Source of the DNA: Bacillota bacterium
GTDB taxonomy: Bacteria > Bacillota > Clostridia > Peptostreptococcales > Anaerovoracaceae
Length of the DNA stretch: 5,611 bases
Reading direction: 5' to 3'
NCBI GenBank assembly: GCA_016286935.1
Contig: JAEEUO010000087.1
Coordinates: 1-5,611, forward strand
Each line of letters opens with the position of its first letter. Position 1 is the first letter of the stretch. This document shows positions 1-5,611 of this stretch, piece after piece. A model generated the notes under the pieces. It worked only from the letters and a program-made list of their open reading frames with translations. It did not search any database and had not been told where the DNA came from. Both the position numbers and the translations under genes were made by a program.

Positions 1-1069
1 GAAGGCCGAGCCCGTCGGTATCGGCCGCCTCGAGCGTTTCGTCGCCGACTGGCACAACAAAAACGTCTGCGACGTTCCGCCGCGCCCCGTCCCGAACGGC
101 CACAAAGTCGCCGTCATCGGCTCCGGCCCCGCAGGCCTGACGTGCGCGGGCGACCTCGCGAAGAAGGGCTACGACGTGACCGTCTTCGAGGCGCTCCACT
201 TAGCCGGCGGCGTCCTCGTCTACGGCATCCCCGAGTTCCGTCTCCCGAAGGCGATCGTCCGGAAGGAGGTCGAAGGGCTGAAGGATATGGGCGTGCGGTT
301 CGAGACGAACATGGTCATCGGCCGCGTCGTTTCGATCGACGAGCTGATCGACGAGTACAAGTTCGAGGCGGTGTTCATCGGCTCGGGCGCGGGCCTTCCG
401 ATGTTCATGCACATCCCCGGCGAGAACCTCTGCGGCGTCTATTCCGCGAACGAGTTCCTCACGCGCATCAACCTCATGAAGGCGTACCGGGAGGGCTCCG
501 ACACCCCGCTGATGCCGCTCGAAGGCAAGACCGTCGCGGTCGTCGGCGGCGGCAACGTCGCGATGGACGCGGCCCGCTGCTCGAAGCGGCTCGGCGCGAA
601 CGTCTACATCGTCTACCGCCGCGGCATGGAAGAGCTTCCGGCCCGCCGCGAGGAGGTCGAACACGCGGAGGAGGAGGGCATCATCTTCAAGACGCTCTGC
701 AACCCCGTCTCGATCAGCGGCAACGAAAACGGCTACGTCGCCGGCATGACGTGCATCGAGATGGAACTCGGCGAGCCCGACGCCTCCGGACGCCGCCGCC
801 CGATCGAAAAGAAGGGCAGCGAGTTCGAGATCCCCGTCGACTGCGTCATCATGGCGCTCGGAACGTCCCCGAACCCGCTGATCAAGTCCACGACGCCCGG
901 CCTCGAGGTCAACCGCAAGGGCGGCATCGTCGTCACGGAGGAGGGCCTGACGTCCCATCCGTCCGTCTACGCGGGCGGCGACGCCGTCACGGGCGCCGCG
1001 ACGGTCATCCTCGCGATGGGCGCCGGCAAGGTCGCCGCGAAGTCGATCGACGAGCAGTTATCCAAGTAA
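1..1069 (+). CDS. gltA: NAD(P)/FAD oxidoreductase, glutamate synthase small subunit/NfnB family (5' partial)
   Basis: The frame is open from base 2, giving 355 visible residues and a TAA stop. Homologues are about 460-470 aa, so roughly 110 N-terminal residues, including the expected iron-sulfur region, lie outside the window. Visible motifs are the pre-FAD helix GRLERFVADWH (8-18), an FAD-binding VAVIGSGPAG (36-45), GGVLVYGIPEFRLPK just after it, a second dinucleotide-binding VAVVGGGNVAMDAAR (178-192), YRRGMEELPARREE (205-218) and the C-terminal FAD motif AGGDAVTGAATVILAMGAG (about 324-342). This family passes electrons between NAD(P)H and a partner, as the small subunit of glutamate synthase or as the large subunit of the bifurcating ferredoxin/NADP enzyme NfnAB (SudAB). 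Sequence alone does not separate these. An NfnA/SudB-type gene just upstream would favour Nfn. The protein is cytoplasmic. The GTG at 176 lies inside the FAD domain and is not the true start. Confidence 0.9.
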   Translation, partial: KAEPVGIGRLERFVADWHNKNVCDVPPRPVPNGHKVAVIGSGPAGLTCAGDLAKKGYDVTVFEALHLAGGVLVYGIPEFRLPKAIVRKEVEGLKDMGVRFETNMVIGRVVSIDELIDEYKFEAVFIGSGAGLPMFMHIPGENLCGVYSANEFLTRINLMKAYREGSDTPLMPLEGKTVAVVGGGNVAMDAARCSKRLGANVYIVYRRGMEELPARREEVEHAEEEGIIFKTLCNPVSISGNENGYVAGMTCIEMELGEPDASGRRRPIEKKGSEFEIPVDCVIMALGTSPNPLIKSTTPGLEVNRKGGIVVTEEGLTSHPSVYAGGDAVTGAATVILAMGAGKVAAKSIDEQLSK

Positions 1070-1086
1070 TTCCCCTGTTCCGGTAA

Positions 1087-1091
1087 AGGAG
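1087..1091 (+). promoter_or_regulatory. Ribosome binding site for the 1099 gene
   Basis: AGGAG lies seven bases before the ATG at 1099, in the short gap after the oxidoreductase stop. It fixes the start of the membrane protein and supports co-transcription with the upstream gene. I see no convincing promoter in the 29-base gap. Confidence 0.75.
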
Positions 1092-1098
1092 AATCCCC

Positions 1099-1629
1099 AT
1101 GGTCAGTCTGAAAACCGTTCTGTATTCCCAGTATCCCGCGGCGATCCTGCTCGCGATCCTCTTTTTGATCATCTATGCGGTCCGCCGGAAGAACGCGGCG
1201 TTCCGGGCGTTCCTGTTCGTCCTGCTCTACGGCTTCGCGCTCGCGGGCGGCGTGCTCCTATTCTTCCTCGGCGTTCAGGCGGAGCTGTGGACGCTGAAGA
1301 CGATCTGGCCGTTCACGGTCTGGAACTGGATCGGCGTCGGCGTCGTCGCGGTCCTTTTCGTCATCTTCCTCGTCAACACGATCGAGAAGAAACACTCGAA
1401 GCACGTGCTGGAAAAGAAACTGAGGAAGGCGGAGGAGGAGAAGGAAACCGCCGTCGCGGCAGCCCGTGAGGAGGGCCGGATCGCGGCCGAGAACGAGGCG
1501 GAGGCCGTCGCGCTCGCCGCCGCGAAGGAGCCGTTCAGCTTCTCCGCTCCGGAGCCGTCCGGACCGTCCGAAACGTTCGGCGGCGACGACGCGGGCTCGG
1601 AAGGGGACGGCGGAGGCGACGCGGAGTAG
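1099..1629 (+). CDS. Small membrane protein with three TM segments and an acidic tail, unknown function
   Basis: This 176-aa protein is not one I recognise. Three hydrophobic segments are visible at about residues 12-28, 37-59 and 74-94, the last containing GVGVVAVLFVIFLVNTI. They are followed by a basic stop-transfer stretch (EKKHSKHVLEKKLRK, 96-110) and then a charged Ala/Glu-rich stretch (about 105-143) likely to form a helix or coiled coil. The final part (about 145-176) is rich in Ser, Pro, Gly, Asp and Glu and probably disordered. By the positive-inside rule, the basic patch after TM3 puts the long C-terminal tail in the cytoplasm. The gene sits 29 bases after the oxidoreductase stop, has its own ribosome binding site and ends before a strong terminator, so it is probably the last gene of that transcript. 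A membrane anchor or scaffold role is possible, but nothing in the sequence proves it. Confidence 0.8.
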   Translation: MVSLKTVLYSQYPAAILLAILFLIIYAVRRKNAAFRAFLFVLLYGFALAGGVLLFFLGVQAELWTLKTIWPFTVWNWIGVGVVAVLFVIFLVNTIEKKHSKHVLEKKLRKAEEEKETAVAAAREEGRIAAENEAEAVALAAAKEPFSFSAPEPSGPSETFGGDDAGSEGDGGGDAE

Positions 1630-1662
1630 CGCATCGCCGGCTGCCTGCCGAATGAAAGCAAG

Positions 1663-1695
1663 AAAAAAGACGCAGACCGACGTCTGCGTCTTTTT
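1663..1695. terminator. Bidirectional intrinsic terminator between convergent genes
   Basis: A perfect 9-bp GC-containing stem pairs GACGCAGAC (1669-1677) with GTCTGCGTC (1682-1690) around a four-base loop (1678-1681). A-T pairs flank it: A run 1663-1668 and T run 1691-1695. A U tract follows the hairpin in both directions, so it can end the + strand transcript (gene stop at 1629) and the minus-strand transcript (pgi stop at 1711, about 15 bases away). Confidence 0.92.
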
Positions 1696-1710
1696 GTATT
1701 GTCCGATCGG

Positions 1711-2976
1711 TTACTTCATCCCGAGCAGCGCGAACATGTTCTTCTTGTACGCCTCGACGCCGGGCTGGTTGAAGGGGTTCACGCCCTCCATATAGCCCGA
1801 AACAGCGCACGCGACCTCGTAGAAGCAGACGAGTTCGGCGAACGTCTCCTCCGACGGCGCGGGGACGGTGAGGTCGATGACCGGGACGCCGCCCGCGATG
1901 TGGGCCTGTTTCACGCCTTCGGCCGCGGCCGCGAAGATCTCGTCGTAGGACTTGCCCGCGACGTAGTTCAGGCCGTCGCCGTTGGCTTCGTCGAACGGGA
2001 CCTTGACGACGGGCGAAGTCGATTCGAACCGCAGGATCGATTCGAGCAGCATCCGCTCGCCGTCCTGGATGTACTGGCCGAGGGAGTGGAGGTCGGCGGT
2101 GAGCTCGCACGAGGCGGGGAAGATGCCGAGGCCGTCCTTGCCCTCGCTTTCGCCGTAGAGCTGCTTCCACCATTCCGCCATGAAGCGGAACGATTCGCCG
2201 GGATAGCTCAGGATCTCAACCTTCTTGCCGAGGCCGTAGAGCGCCTGGCGGGCGGCGGCGTACCGGACGGCCGGGTTGTCCGCCGTCTCTTCGGTATAGG
2301 CCGCCATCGCGTCCGCGGCGGCTTTCATCACGCGGTCGATGTCGATCCCCGCGGCGGCCATCGGAAGGAGGCCGACGGCGGTGAGGACGCTGTAGCGGCC
2401 GCCGATGTCGTCGGGTACGACGAAGCATTCGTAGCCTTCCTTGTCCGCGAGCGATTTCAGGGCGCCGCGGGCCTTGTCGGTCGTGCAGAGGATGCGCTCC
2501 TTCGCGCCGTCCTTGCCGTACGTCTTTTCCAGGTAGTTCTTGAAGATGCGGAAGGCGACGGCAGGCTCGAGCGTCGTGCCGGATTTCGAGATGACGTTGA
2601 CGTAGAGGCTCTTCCCCTTGACGAGGTCGAGGACCTGGGCCACGTCGTCGCCCGAGAGGCCGTTCCCGAGGAAGTAGACCGCGGGCTTTACGGTCTCGTT
2701 GTGGCGCGGGCTCTTCAGGAGCTCGATCGCCGCGCGCGCGCCGAGATACGAGCCGCCGATGCCGATGACGACGAAGCAGTCGGCCTTTTCGCGGACGCGG
2801 GCCGCCGCGGCCTTGATCCGCGCGAACTCATCGCGGTCGTAGCCGGAGGGGAGAGCGACCCAGCCGATGTAGTCGTTTCCCGCGCCGGTGCCGGCTTTCA
2901 GTGTTTTCAGCGCGCCGAGCGCTTTTTCGTAATCCGGCGTTACGGCGCCGATGCCGTCGAGTTTTACCTGGATCAT
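1711..2976 (-). CDS. pgi: Glucose-6-phosphate isomerase (Pgi)
   Basis: Pgi interconverts glucose 6-phosphate and fructose 6-phosphate in glycolysis and gluconeogenesis in the cytoplasm. From the internal ATG at 2976 the protein is 421 aa, a little shorter than the 450-aa Bacillus enzyme, mostly at the N-terminus. Motifs in order: GTGAGNDYIGWV (29-40), GIGGSYLGARA (72-82), the sugar-phosphate loop ISKSGTTLEP (129-138), signature 1 DDIGGRYSVLTAVG (189-202), YGESEGKDG (274-282), TADLHSLGQY (293-302) and signature 2 with NPFNQPGVEAYKK (400-412). E276, H297 and K411 match the Bacillus catalytic E290, H311 and K425 at a constant offset of 14, as I recall those positions. AGGAGG eight bases before the ATG is a strong ribosome binding site, so free Pgi can be made even though the upstream lgt frame also reads into this gene. 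It is the last gene before the terminator. Confidence 0.95.
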   Translation of the reverse strand: MIQVKLDGIGAVTPDYEKALGALKTLKAGTGAGNDYIGWVALPSGYDRDEFARIKAAAARVREKADCFVVIGIGGSYLGARAAIELLKSPRHNETVKPAVYFLGNGLSGDDVAQVLDLVKGKSLYVNVISKSGTTLEPAVAFRIFKNYLEKTYGKDGAKERILCTTDKARGALKSLADKEGYECFVVPDDIGGRYSVLTAVGLLPMAAAGIDIDRVMKAAADAMAAYTEETADNPAVRYAAARQALYGLGKKVEILSYPGESFRFMAEWWKQLYGESEGKDGLGIFPASCELTADLHSLGQYIQDGERMLLESILRFESTSPVVKVPFDEANGDGLNYVAGKSYDEIFAAAAEGVKQAHIAGGVPVIDLTVPAPSEETFAELVCFYEVACAVSGYMEGVNPFNQPGVEAYKKNMFALLGMK

Positions 2977-3759
2977 TTTACGGACCTCCTCAGTATACGG
3001 AATGGGATATTTGTTCAGCACGGACCAGAGTGCGATGAAGACGATGACGCAGGCGACCGAGATGACCTGGGCCTGGCGAAAGTTTCCGATCCACAGGCTG
3101 TCGGTGCGGAGCCCTTCGACGAAGAACCGCTCGACCGAGTAGAGGATCCCGTAGAGCAGAAACTCCTGGCCGGCGTTCTTCCGCCACTTCTTCTCATAGA
3201 CGAACAGCAGGAAGAACAGGATCAGGAAGCACCAGATCGATTCGTACAGGAACGTCGGGTGGACGTATTCGCCGTCGATCAGGATCCCCCACGGGAGATC
3301 GGTCGGCGTTCCGTGGGCTTCCTGGTTCATGTAGTTGCCCCAGCGGCCGATCGCCTGGCCGGCCGCGAAGCCGGGCGCCATCAGGTCGCAGAACTTGCGG
3401 AAGCTGAACTTCATCACGCGCGAGCAGACGAAGACGGTCAGAAGGGCGCCGATGATCGCGCCGTGGATCGCGAGGCCGCCGCCGCGGATGTTGAAGATCT
3501 GGCCGAGGTTGTCCTTGTAGCTGTCCCACTCGAAGATGACGTAGTAGAGGCGCGCGCAGATCGTCGACACCGGTACGGCGAAGATCAGGATGTCGAGCAG
3601 CTTGTCCTTCGGTTTGATGCCGTACGTTTCCGCGCGGGCGTATCCGATCGCGCTCCCGGCGACGATGCCGAGCGTAAGAAGAATGCCGTACCACATGACG
3701 TCGAGCCCGAAGACGGTGAACGCCACGTTCGACTGGGGAACGGGAAGATGGAGATTCAT
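1711..3759 (-). CDS. In-frame Lgt-Pgi fusion reading frame
   Basis: One uninterrupted frame of 682 codons plus TAA runs from the ATG at 3759 to 1711. Residues 1-261 are a complete Lgt and residues 262-682 a complete Pgi. There is no stop codon between them. The junction reads NKYPIPYTEEVRK followed by MIQVKLDG. Both halves keep full sets of family motifs and normal lengths, so neither looks decayed. Lgt places its C-terminus in the cytoplasm (known from the E. coli enzyme), so a fused Pgi would sit in the compartment where its substrate is. The start at 3759 is chosen because GGAGGA lies eight bases upstream and Lgt homology begins there; a frame extension to 3849 overlaps the PII-like gene and is Arg/Ser-rich noise. 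The alternative is two separate genes with the lgt stop lost through a single-base error or mutation. The two parts are described separately below. Confidence 0.7.
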   Translation of the reverse strand: MNLHLPVPQSNVAFTVFGLDVMWYGILLTLGIVAGSAIGYARAETYGIKPKDKLLDILIFAVPVSTICARLYYVIFEWDSYKDNLGQIFNIRGGGLAIHGAIIGALLTVFVCSRVMKFSFRKFCDLMAPGFAAGQAIGRWGNYMNQEAHGTPTDLPWGILIDGEYVHPTFLYESIWCFLILFFLLFVYEKKWRKNAGQEFLLYGILYSVERFFVEGLRTDSLWIGNFRQAQVISVACVIVFIALWSVLNKYPIPYTEEVRKMIQVKLDGIGAVTPDYEKALGALKTLKAGTGAGNDYIGWVALPSGYDRDEFARIKAAAARVREKADCFVVIGIGGSYLGARAAIELLKSPRHNETVKPAVYFLGNGLSGDDVAQVLDLVKGKSLYVNVISKSGTTLEPAVAFRIFKNYLEKTYGKDGAKERILCTTDKARGALKSLADKEGYECFVVPDDIGGRYSVLTAVGLLPMAAAGIDIDRVMKAAADAMAAYTEETADNPAVRYAAARQALYGLGKKVEILSYPGESFRFMAEWWKQLYGESEGKDGLGIFPASCELTADLHSLGQYIQDGERMLLESILRFESTSPVVKVPFDEANGDGLNYVAGKSYDEIFAAAAEGVKQAHIAGGVPVIDLTVPAPSEETFAELVCFYEVACAVSGYMEGVNPFNQPGVEAYKKNMFALLGMK
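2977..3759 (-). CDS. lgt: Prolipoprotein diacylglyceryl transferase (Lgt), no stop codon of its own
   Basis: Lgt moves the diacylglyceryl group of phosphatidylglycerol onto the lipobox cysteine of prolipoproteins, the first step of lipoprotein maturation in the cytoplasmic membrane. The 261 codons match the family length. Visible motifs are RGGGLAIHG (92-100, with H99 matching the conserved E. coli H103), the Lgt signature GRWGNYMNQEAHG (138-150, with R139, N142 and E147), HPTFLYES (167-174), and Y207...R211 with RFFVEGLR (211-218), which fits the Y235/R239 pair. Several hydrophobic segments are visible, including about 20-40, 52-75, 95-113, 174-188 and 232-248. The ATG at 3759 is four bases after the stop of the PII-like gene, and its GGAGGA site lies within that gene's last codons, so translation is probably coupled. 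The oddity is the missing stop: after the last TM helix the frame continues straight into pgi. Confidence 0.93.
2985..2990 (-). promoter_or_regulatory. Strong internal Shine-Dalgarno site for pgi
   Basis: On the minus strand GAGGAGGT precedes the pgi ATG, with eight bases between AGGAGG and the start. The same bases encode the Glu-Glu-Val of the Lgt-Pgi junction. Such a complete site suggests that pgi was, and perhaps still is, started independently, and it is the main argument that the join to lgt is recent or an artefact. Confidence 0.85.
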
Positions 3760-3763
3760 TCGG

Positions 3764-4480
3764 TCAGTCCTCCATATTCGGCAGGCGGCGAAGGCCCGCG
3801 ATCTGGTCGACCGGGAGCGAGAAGACGATCGATTTCGCCTCGGTCTCAAAGCCGGCTTTCTTGACGATGTTTTTCATGATGGGGTCGCGCTGGTCGTTCG
3901 TCGCGACGATGAAGAGCATTTCCTTTTCGGTCGCGAGCGAGACGCCGAAGAACTTTTCGGCCTGTTCCTTCGCCGTTCCGCGCGCGCGGATGATCGTTCC
4001 GCCCGAGGCGCCGACCTCGCGGGCCGCGTCCATGACCGTATCGGAAAAGCCCTCGTTCGTCACGCAGACGATGAGGTGGTAGTCGGGCTTGAATTCGTCT
4101 TTTCGTTCTTCCTGGAGCTTGGCCATGGGATCGTCTCCCTCCTTGAGCTGTCCGTAGATCATATACTGGTAGGCGCGTCCGCCGGCGAATGCGCTGAACG
4201 GGACCGTGACGAGGATGCCGTTGCCGGGGACGTCGATGCGCATCTTCAGGATCGCGTCGCGGATGATCGCCTTCACGGAGGGATGCTCGCAGGCGGAGAA
4301 GAGCATCGCCTTCTCGCTGTCCTCGAGGCCGAGGATCCGCAGCGCCTCCGGTGAGGCCGTTCCGCGCGCGTTGGCCGTCACGTTGAACGTCAGGCCGTGG
4401 GCGCGGTAGATGTCGAGGAACGCGTCGATGCGCGACCGGTTTGCAATTGTGACGATCAGGTCGAGACCGTATTGTTTCAT
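3764..4480 (-). CDS. Tandem PII-like (GlnB-superfamily) regulatory protein
   Basis: This 238-aa protein is about twice the length of a PII monomer and consists of two related halves. Half 1 (about 5-100) and half 2 (about 133-230) share LIV.V.N, an ARGTA box (38-42 and 167-171), an EK.MLF strand (about 56-61 and 185-190) and an end like VPFSAFAG / LPVDQIAG. The order of strands and helices fits the PII ferredoxin-like fold. Half 2 is the clearer match. The long T-loop with the RGAEY uridylylation motif of GlnB/GlnK is absent and I see no canonical B-loop, so this is a PII-like protein, not a classical nitrogen PII. A charged linker (101-132) joins the halves. GGAGG seven bases before the ATG at 4480 supports the start. 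The gene follows the DUF1538-like membrane gene by 13 bases, so it probably regulates that protein, as PII proteins often do for membrane transporters. The ligand is unknown. Confidence 0.85.
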   Translation of the reverse strand: MKQYGLDLIVTIANRSRIDAFLDIYRAHGLTFNVTANARGTASPEALRILGLEDSEKAMLFSACEHPSVKAIIRDAILKMRIDVPGNGILVTVPFSAFAGGRAYQYMIYGQLKEGDDPMAKLQEERKDEFKPDYHLIVCVTNEGFSDTVMDAAREVGASGGTIIRARGTAKEQAEKFFGVSLATEKEMLFIVATNDQRDPIMKNIVKKAGFETEAKSIVFSLPVDQIAGLRRLPNMED

Positions 4481-4493
4481 CGCGCCGCCTCCA

Positions 4494-5611
4494 TCACATG
4501 AATTCGATGATCGTGTCCTTGGCGAAGAACGCCTTGCCGAAGACGTCCTCTCCCGCGTCCTTCGTCTTCGATCTGTGGACGAGGCCGAGGACCTGGATCG
4601 CGATCAGGGGGACCATCGCGACGAGCGCGACGAGGCCGAACGCGTCGGTCACGACGTTGCCGCCGACGGCCGTACAGGCGCCCATCGCGAACGTCAGAAG
4701 GAACGTCGCGGTCATCGGACCGGACGCGACGCCGCCCGCGTCGAACGCGATCGACGTGAAGATCGAGGGGGAGAAGAACGTCAGCGCGAGCGCGAGCGCG
4801 TAGCCGGGGATCAGGATCCACAGGATCGAGAGGCCGGTCAGGACGCGGAGCATCGAGAAGGCGATCGCGGCGGCGACGCCGATCGAGAGCGTGACGGACA
4901 GCGCCCACGAGGGGATCGAGCCGCCCGTGACGCCCTGGACCTGGTGGTTCAGAACGTGGACGGCCGGTTCCGCGGAAACGACGAAGTAGCCGAGAAGGGC
5001 GCCGAGCGGGATGAGGACCCAGTTGAGCGGAAGGCTCGCGACGATGGAGCCGAGGTAGTTGCCGACGGGCATAAAGCCGACGTTCGCGCCGGTCAGGAAG
5101 AGCACGAGGCCGACGAACGTCTCGACGAAGCCGAACAGGATCGGCACGAGCTGGTCCTTTTTCAGCTTCAGGAAGAAGACGTCGAAGATGATGAAGAAGA
5201 GGATGACGGAGCCGAGCGCCCGCGCGACCTCGCCGAGGTACGTCGGGAAGGCGTTGAGGAAGAGGCGCGAAAGGTCGCCCGTCGTATCGATGGACGGGAC
5301 CGCGGCGGGGACGTAGGCGGCGTCGCTCGCGCCGTAGATGAGCCCGAGGATCAGAACGGTCAGGATCGGACCGACGGACGAGAGCGCAACGAGGCCGAAC
5401 GAGTCGTTCTGGGCGCCCTTGTCGGAACGGATCGACGAAACGCCCGTGCCGAGCGCCATGATCAGGGGAACGGTCATCGGGCCGGTCGTCACGCCGCCCG
5501 CGTCGAACGCGACGGCCCAGAAGTCGGACGGCACGAAGAATGAGAGACCGAAGCAGACGATATACGAGCCGATCAGCAGGTATTTCAGCGGAACGGCGAA
5601 GAGGATGCGCA
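4494..5611 (-). CDS. DUF1538-like multipass membrane protein, internally duplicated (5' partial)
   Basis: The frame is open to the right edge, giving about 371 visible residues and a TGA stop at 4494; the N-terminus lies outside. The protein is very hydrophobic, with many TM segments separated by short loops. A hallmark AFDAGGVTTGPMTVP occurs at about residues 34-48 and again as AFDAGGVASGPMTAT at 288-302. Each copy is followed by DSFGLVALSS or DAFGLVALVA and another hydrophobic helix, so the protein has two homologous halves. I recognise this Gly-rich motif as typical of the DUF1538 family, whose substrate I do not know; a transporter or channel role is inferred from topology. The polar tail RSKTKDAGEDVFGK ends the protein, probably in the cytoplasm. 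GTG at 5534 lies within a continuing hydrophobic segment and is not the true start. This is the most upstream gene visible in the minus-strand operon, just before the PII-like gene. Confidence 0.85.
   Translation of the reverse strand, partial: RILFAVPLKYLLIGSYIVCFGLSFFVPSDFWAVAFDAGGVTTGPMTVPLIMALGTGVSSIRSDKGAQNDSFGLVALSSVGPILTVLILGLIYGASDAAYVPAAVPSIDTTGDLSRLFLNAFPTYLGEVARALGSVILFFIIFDVFFLKLKKDQLVPILFGFVETFVGLVLFLTGANVGFMPVGNYLGSIVASLPLNWVLIPLGALLGYFVVSAEPAVHVLNHQVQGVTGGSIPSWALSVTLSIGVAAAIAFSMLRVLTGLSILWILIPGYALALALTFFSPSIFTSIAFDAGGVASGPMTATFLLTFAMGACTAVGGNVVTDAFGLVALVAMVPLIAIQVLGLVHRSKTKDAGEDVFGKAFFAKDTIIEFM
4709..4750. repeat. Direct repeat copy within the DUF1538-like gene
   Basis: This 42-base stretch matches 5471-5512 with four mismatches by eye, and the last 22 bases (4729-4750) are identical. 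It encodes the second AFDAGGV...GPMT motif. The repeat reflects the internal duplication of the protein. Confidence 0.75.
5471..5512. repeat. Direct repeat copy within the DUF1538-like gene
   Basis: Partner of 4709-4750. Bases 5491-5512 are identical to 4729-4750. It encodes the first AFDAGGV...GPMT motif of the membrane protein. Confidence 0.75.

Noticed and set aside
142..1086. A 314-codon + strand frame overlapping the oxidoreductase
   Set aside because: It is Arg/Gly-rich with no motifs and out of frame with the clear FAD/NAD(P) motifs of the real gene.
1535..2173. A 212-codon minus-strand frame crossing the terminator
   Set aside because: It runs through the hairpin, overlaps pgi in another frame and has a low-complexity Arg-rich translation.
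3760..3849. A 30-codon upstream extension of the lgt frame
   Set aside because: It overlaps the end of the PII-like gene, is Arg/Ser-rich, and has no support compared with the ATG at 3759 and its ribosome binding site.
1699..3864. A very long open frame (about 720 codons) on the + strand, fully antisense to lgt-pgi
   Set aside because: Its translation is rich in Asp, Arg, Glu, Val and Ala with no recognisable domain, as expected for the mirror frame of GC-rich genes with C/G third positions. The opposite strand carries unmistakable Lgt and Pgi motifs.
4410..5543. A 377-codon + strand frame rich in Arg, Asp and Glu
   Set aside because: It is antisense to the DUF1538-like membrane protein and extends into the PII-like gene. 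Its highly charged, repetitive composition comes from the complement of hydrophobic GC-rich codons.
1..5611. CRISPR array, tRNA/rRNA, insertion sequence or phage attachment site
   Set aside because: I saw no regularly spaced repeats, cloverleaf, transposase motifs or terminal inverted repeats. Non-coding space is limited to short gaps, the largest 81 bases.

Overview
The window is GC-rich bacterial DNA with C/G-biased third codon positions, dense coding and good Shine-Dalgarno sites. The Pgi is closest to the Bacillus-type enzyme and the oxidoreductase is the GltA/NfnB type common in anaerobes. An anaerobic Bacillota-like bacterium is plausible, but the sequence alone does not settle taxonomy.

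Layout, left to right. On the + strand are the 3' part of a flavin- and NAD(P)-binding oxidoreductase of the glutamate synthase small-subunit/NfnB family (1-1069) and a small membrane protein of unknown function with an acidic, low-complexity tail (1099-1629). A perfect hairpin flanked by A and T runs (1663-1695) separates these from a convergent minus-strand block and should terminate transcription from both sides.

The minus-strand block reads right to left. It starts with a DUF1538-like multipass membrane protein that runs off the right edge (4494-5611). Thirteen bases later comes a 238-aa protein made of two tandem PII-like domains (3764-4480). Four bases after that comes an open frame (1711-3759) holding a complete prolipoprotein diacylglyceryl transferase (Lgt) followed, with no stop codon between, by a complete glucose-6-phosphate isomerase (Pgi). 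The close spacing and a Shine-Dalgarno site before each start point to one operon.

Two points stand out. First, Lgt and Pgi are joined in frame, although pgi keeps its own strong ribosome binding site and ATG. As read, every Lgt would carry a cytoplasmic Pgi, while free Pgi could also be made. A single-base indel (sequencing error or recent mutation) is the main alternative. Second, the DUF1538 membrane protein and its PII-like neighbour are both internally duplicated, which suggests a membrane transporter or channel paired with a dedicated nucleotide- or ligand-sensing regulator whose ligand is unknown. The Lgt/Pgi part looks like housekeeping genes that share the transcript.
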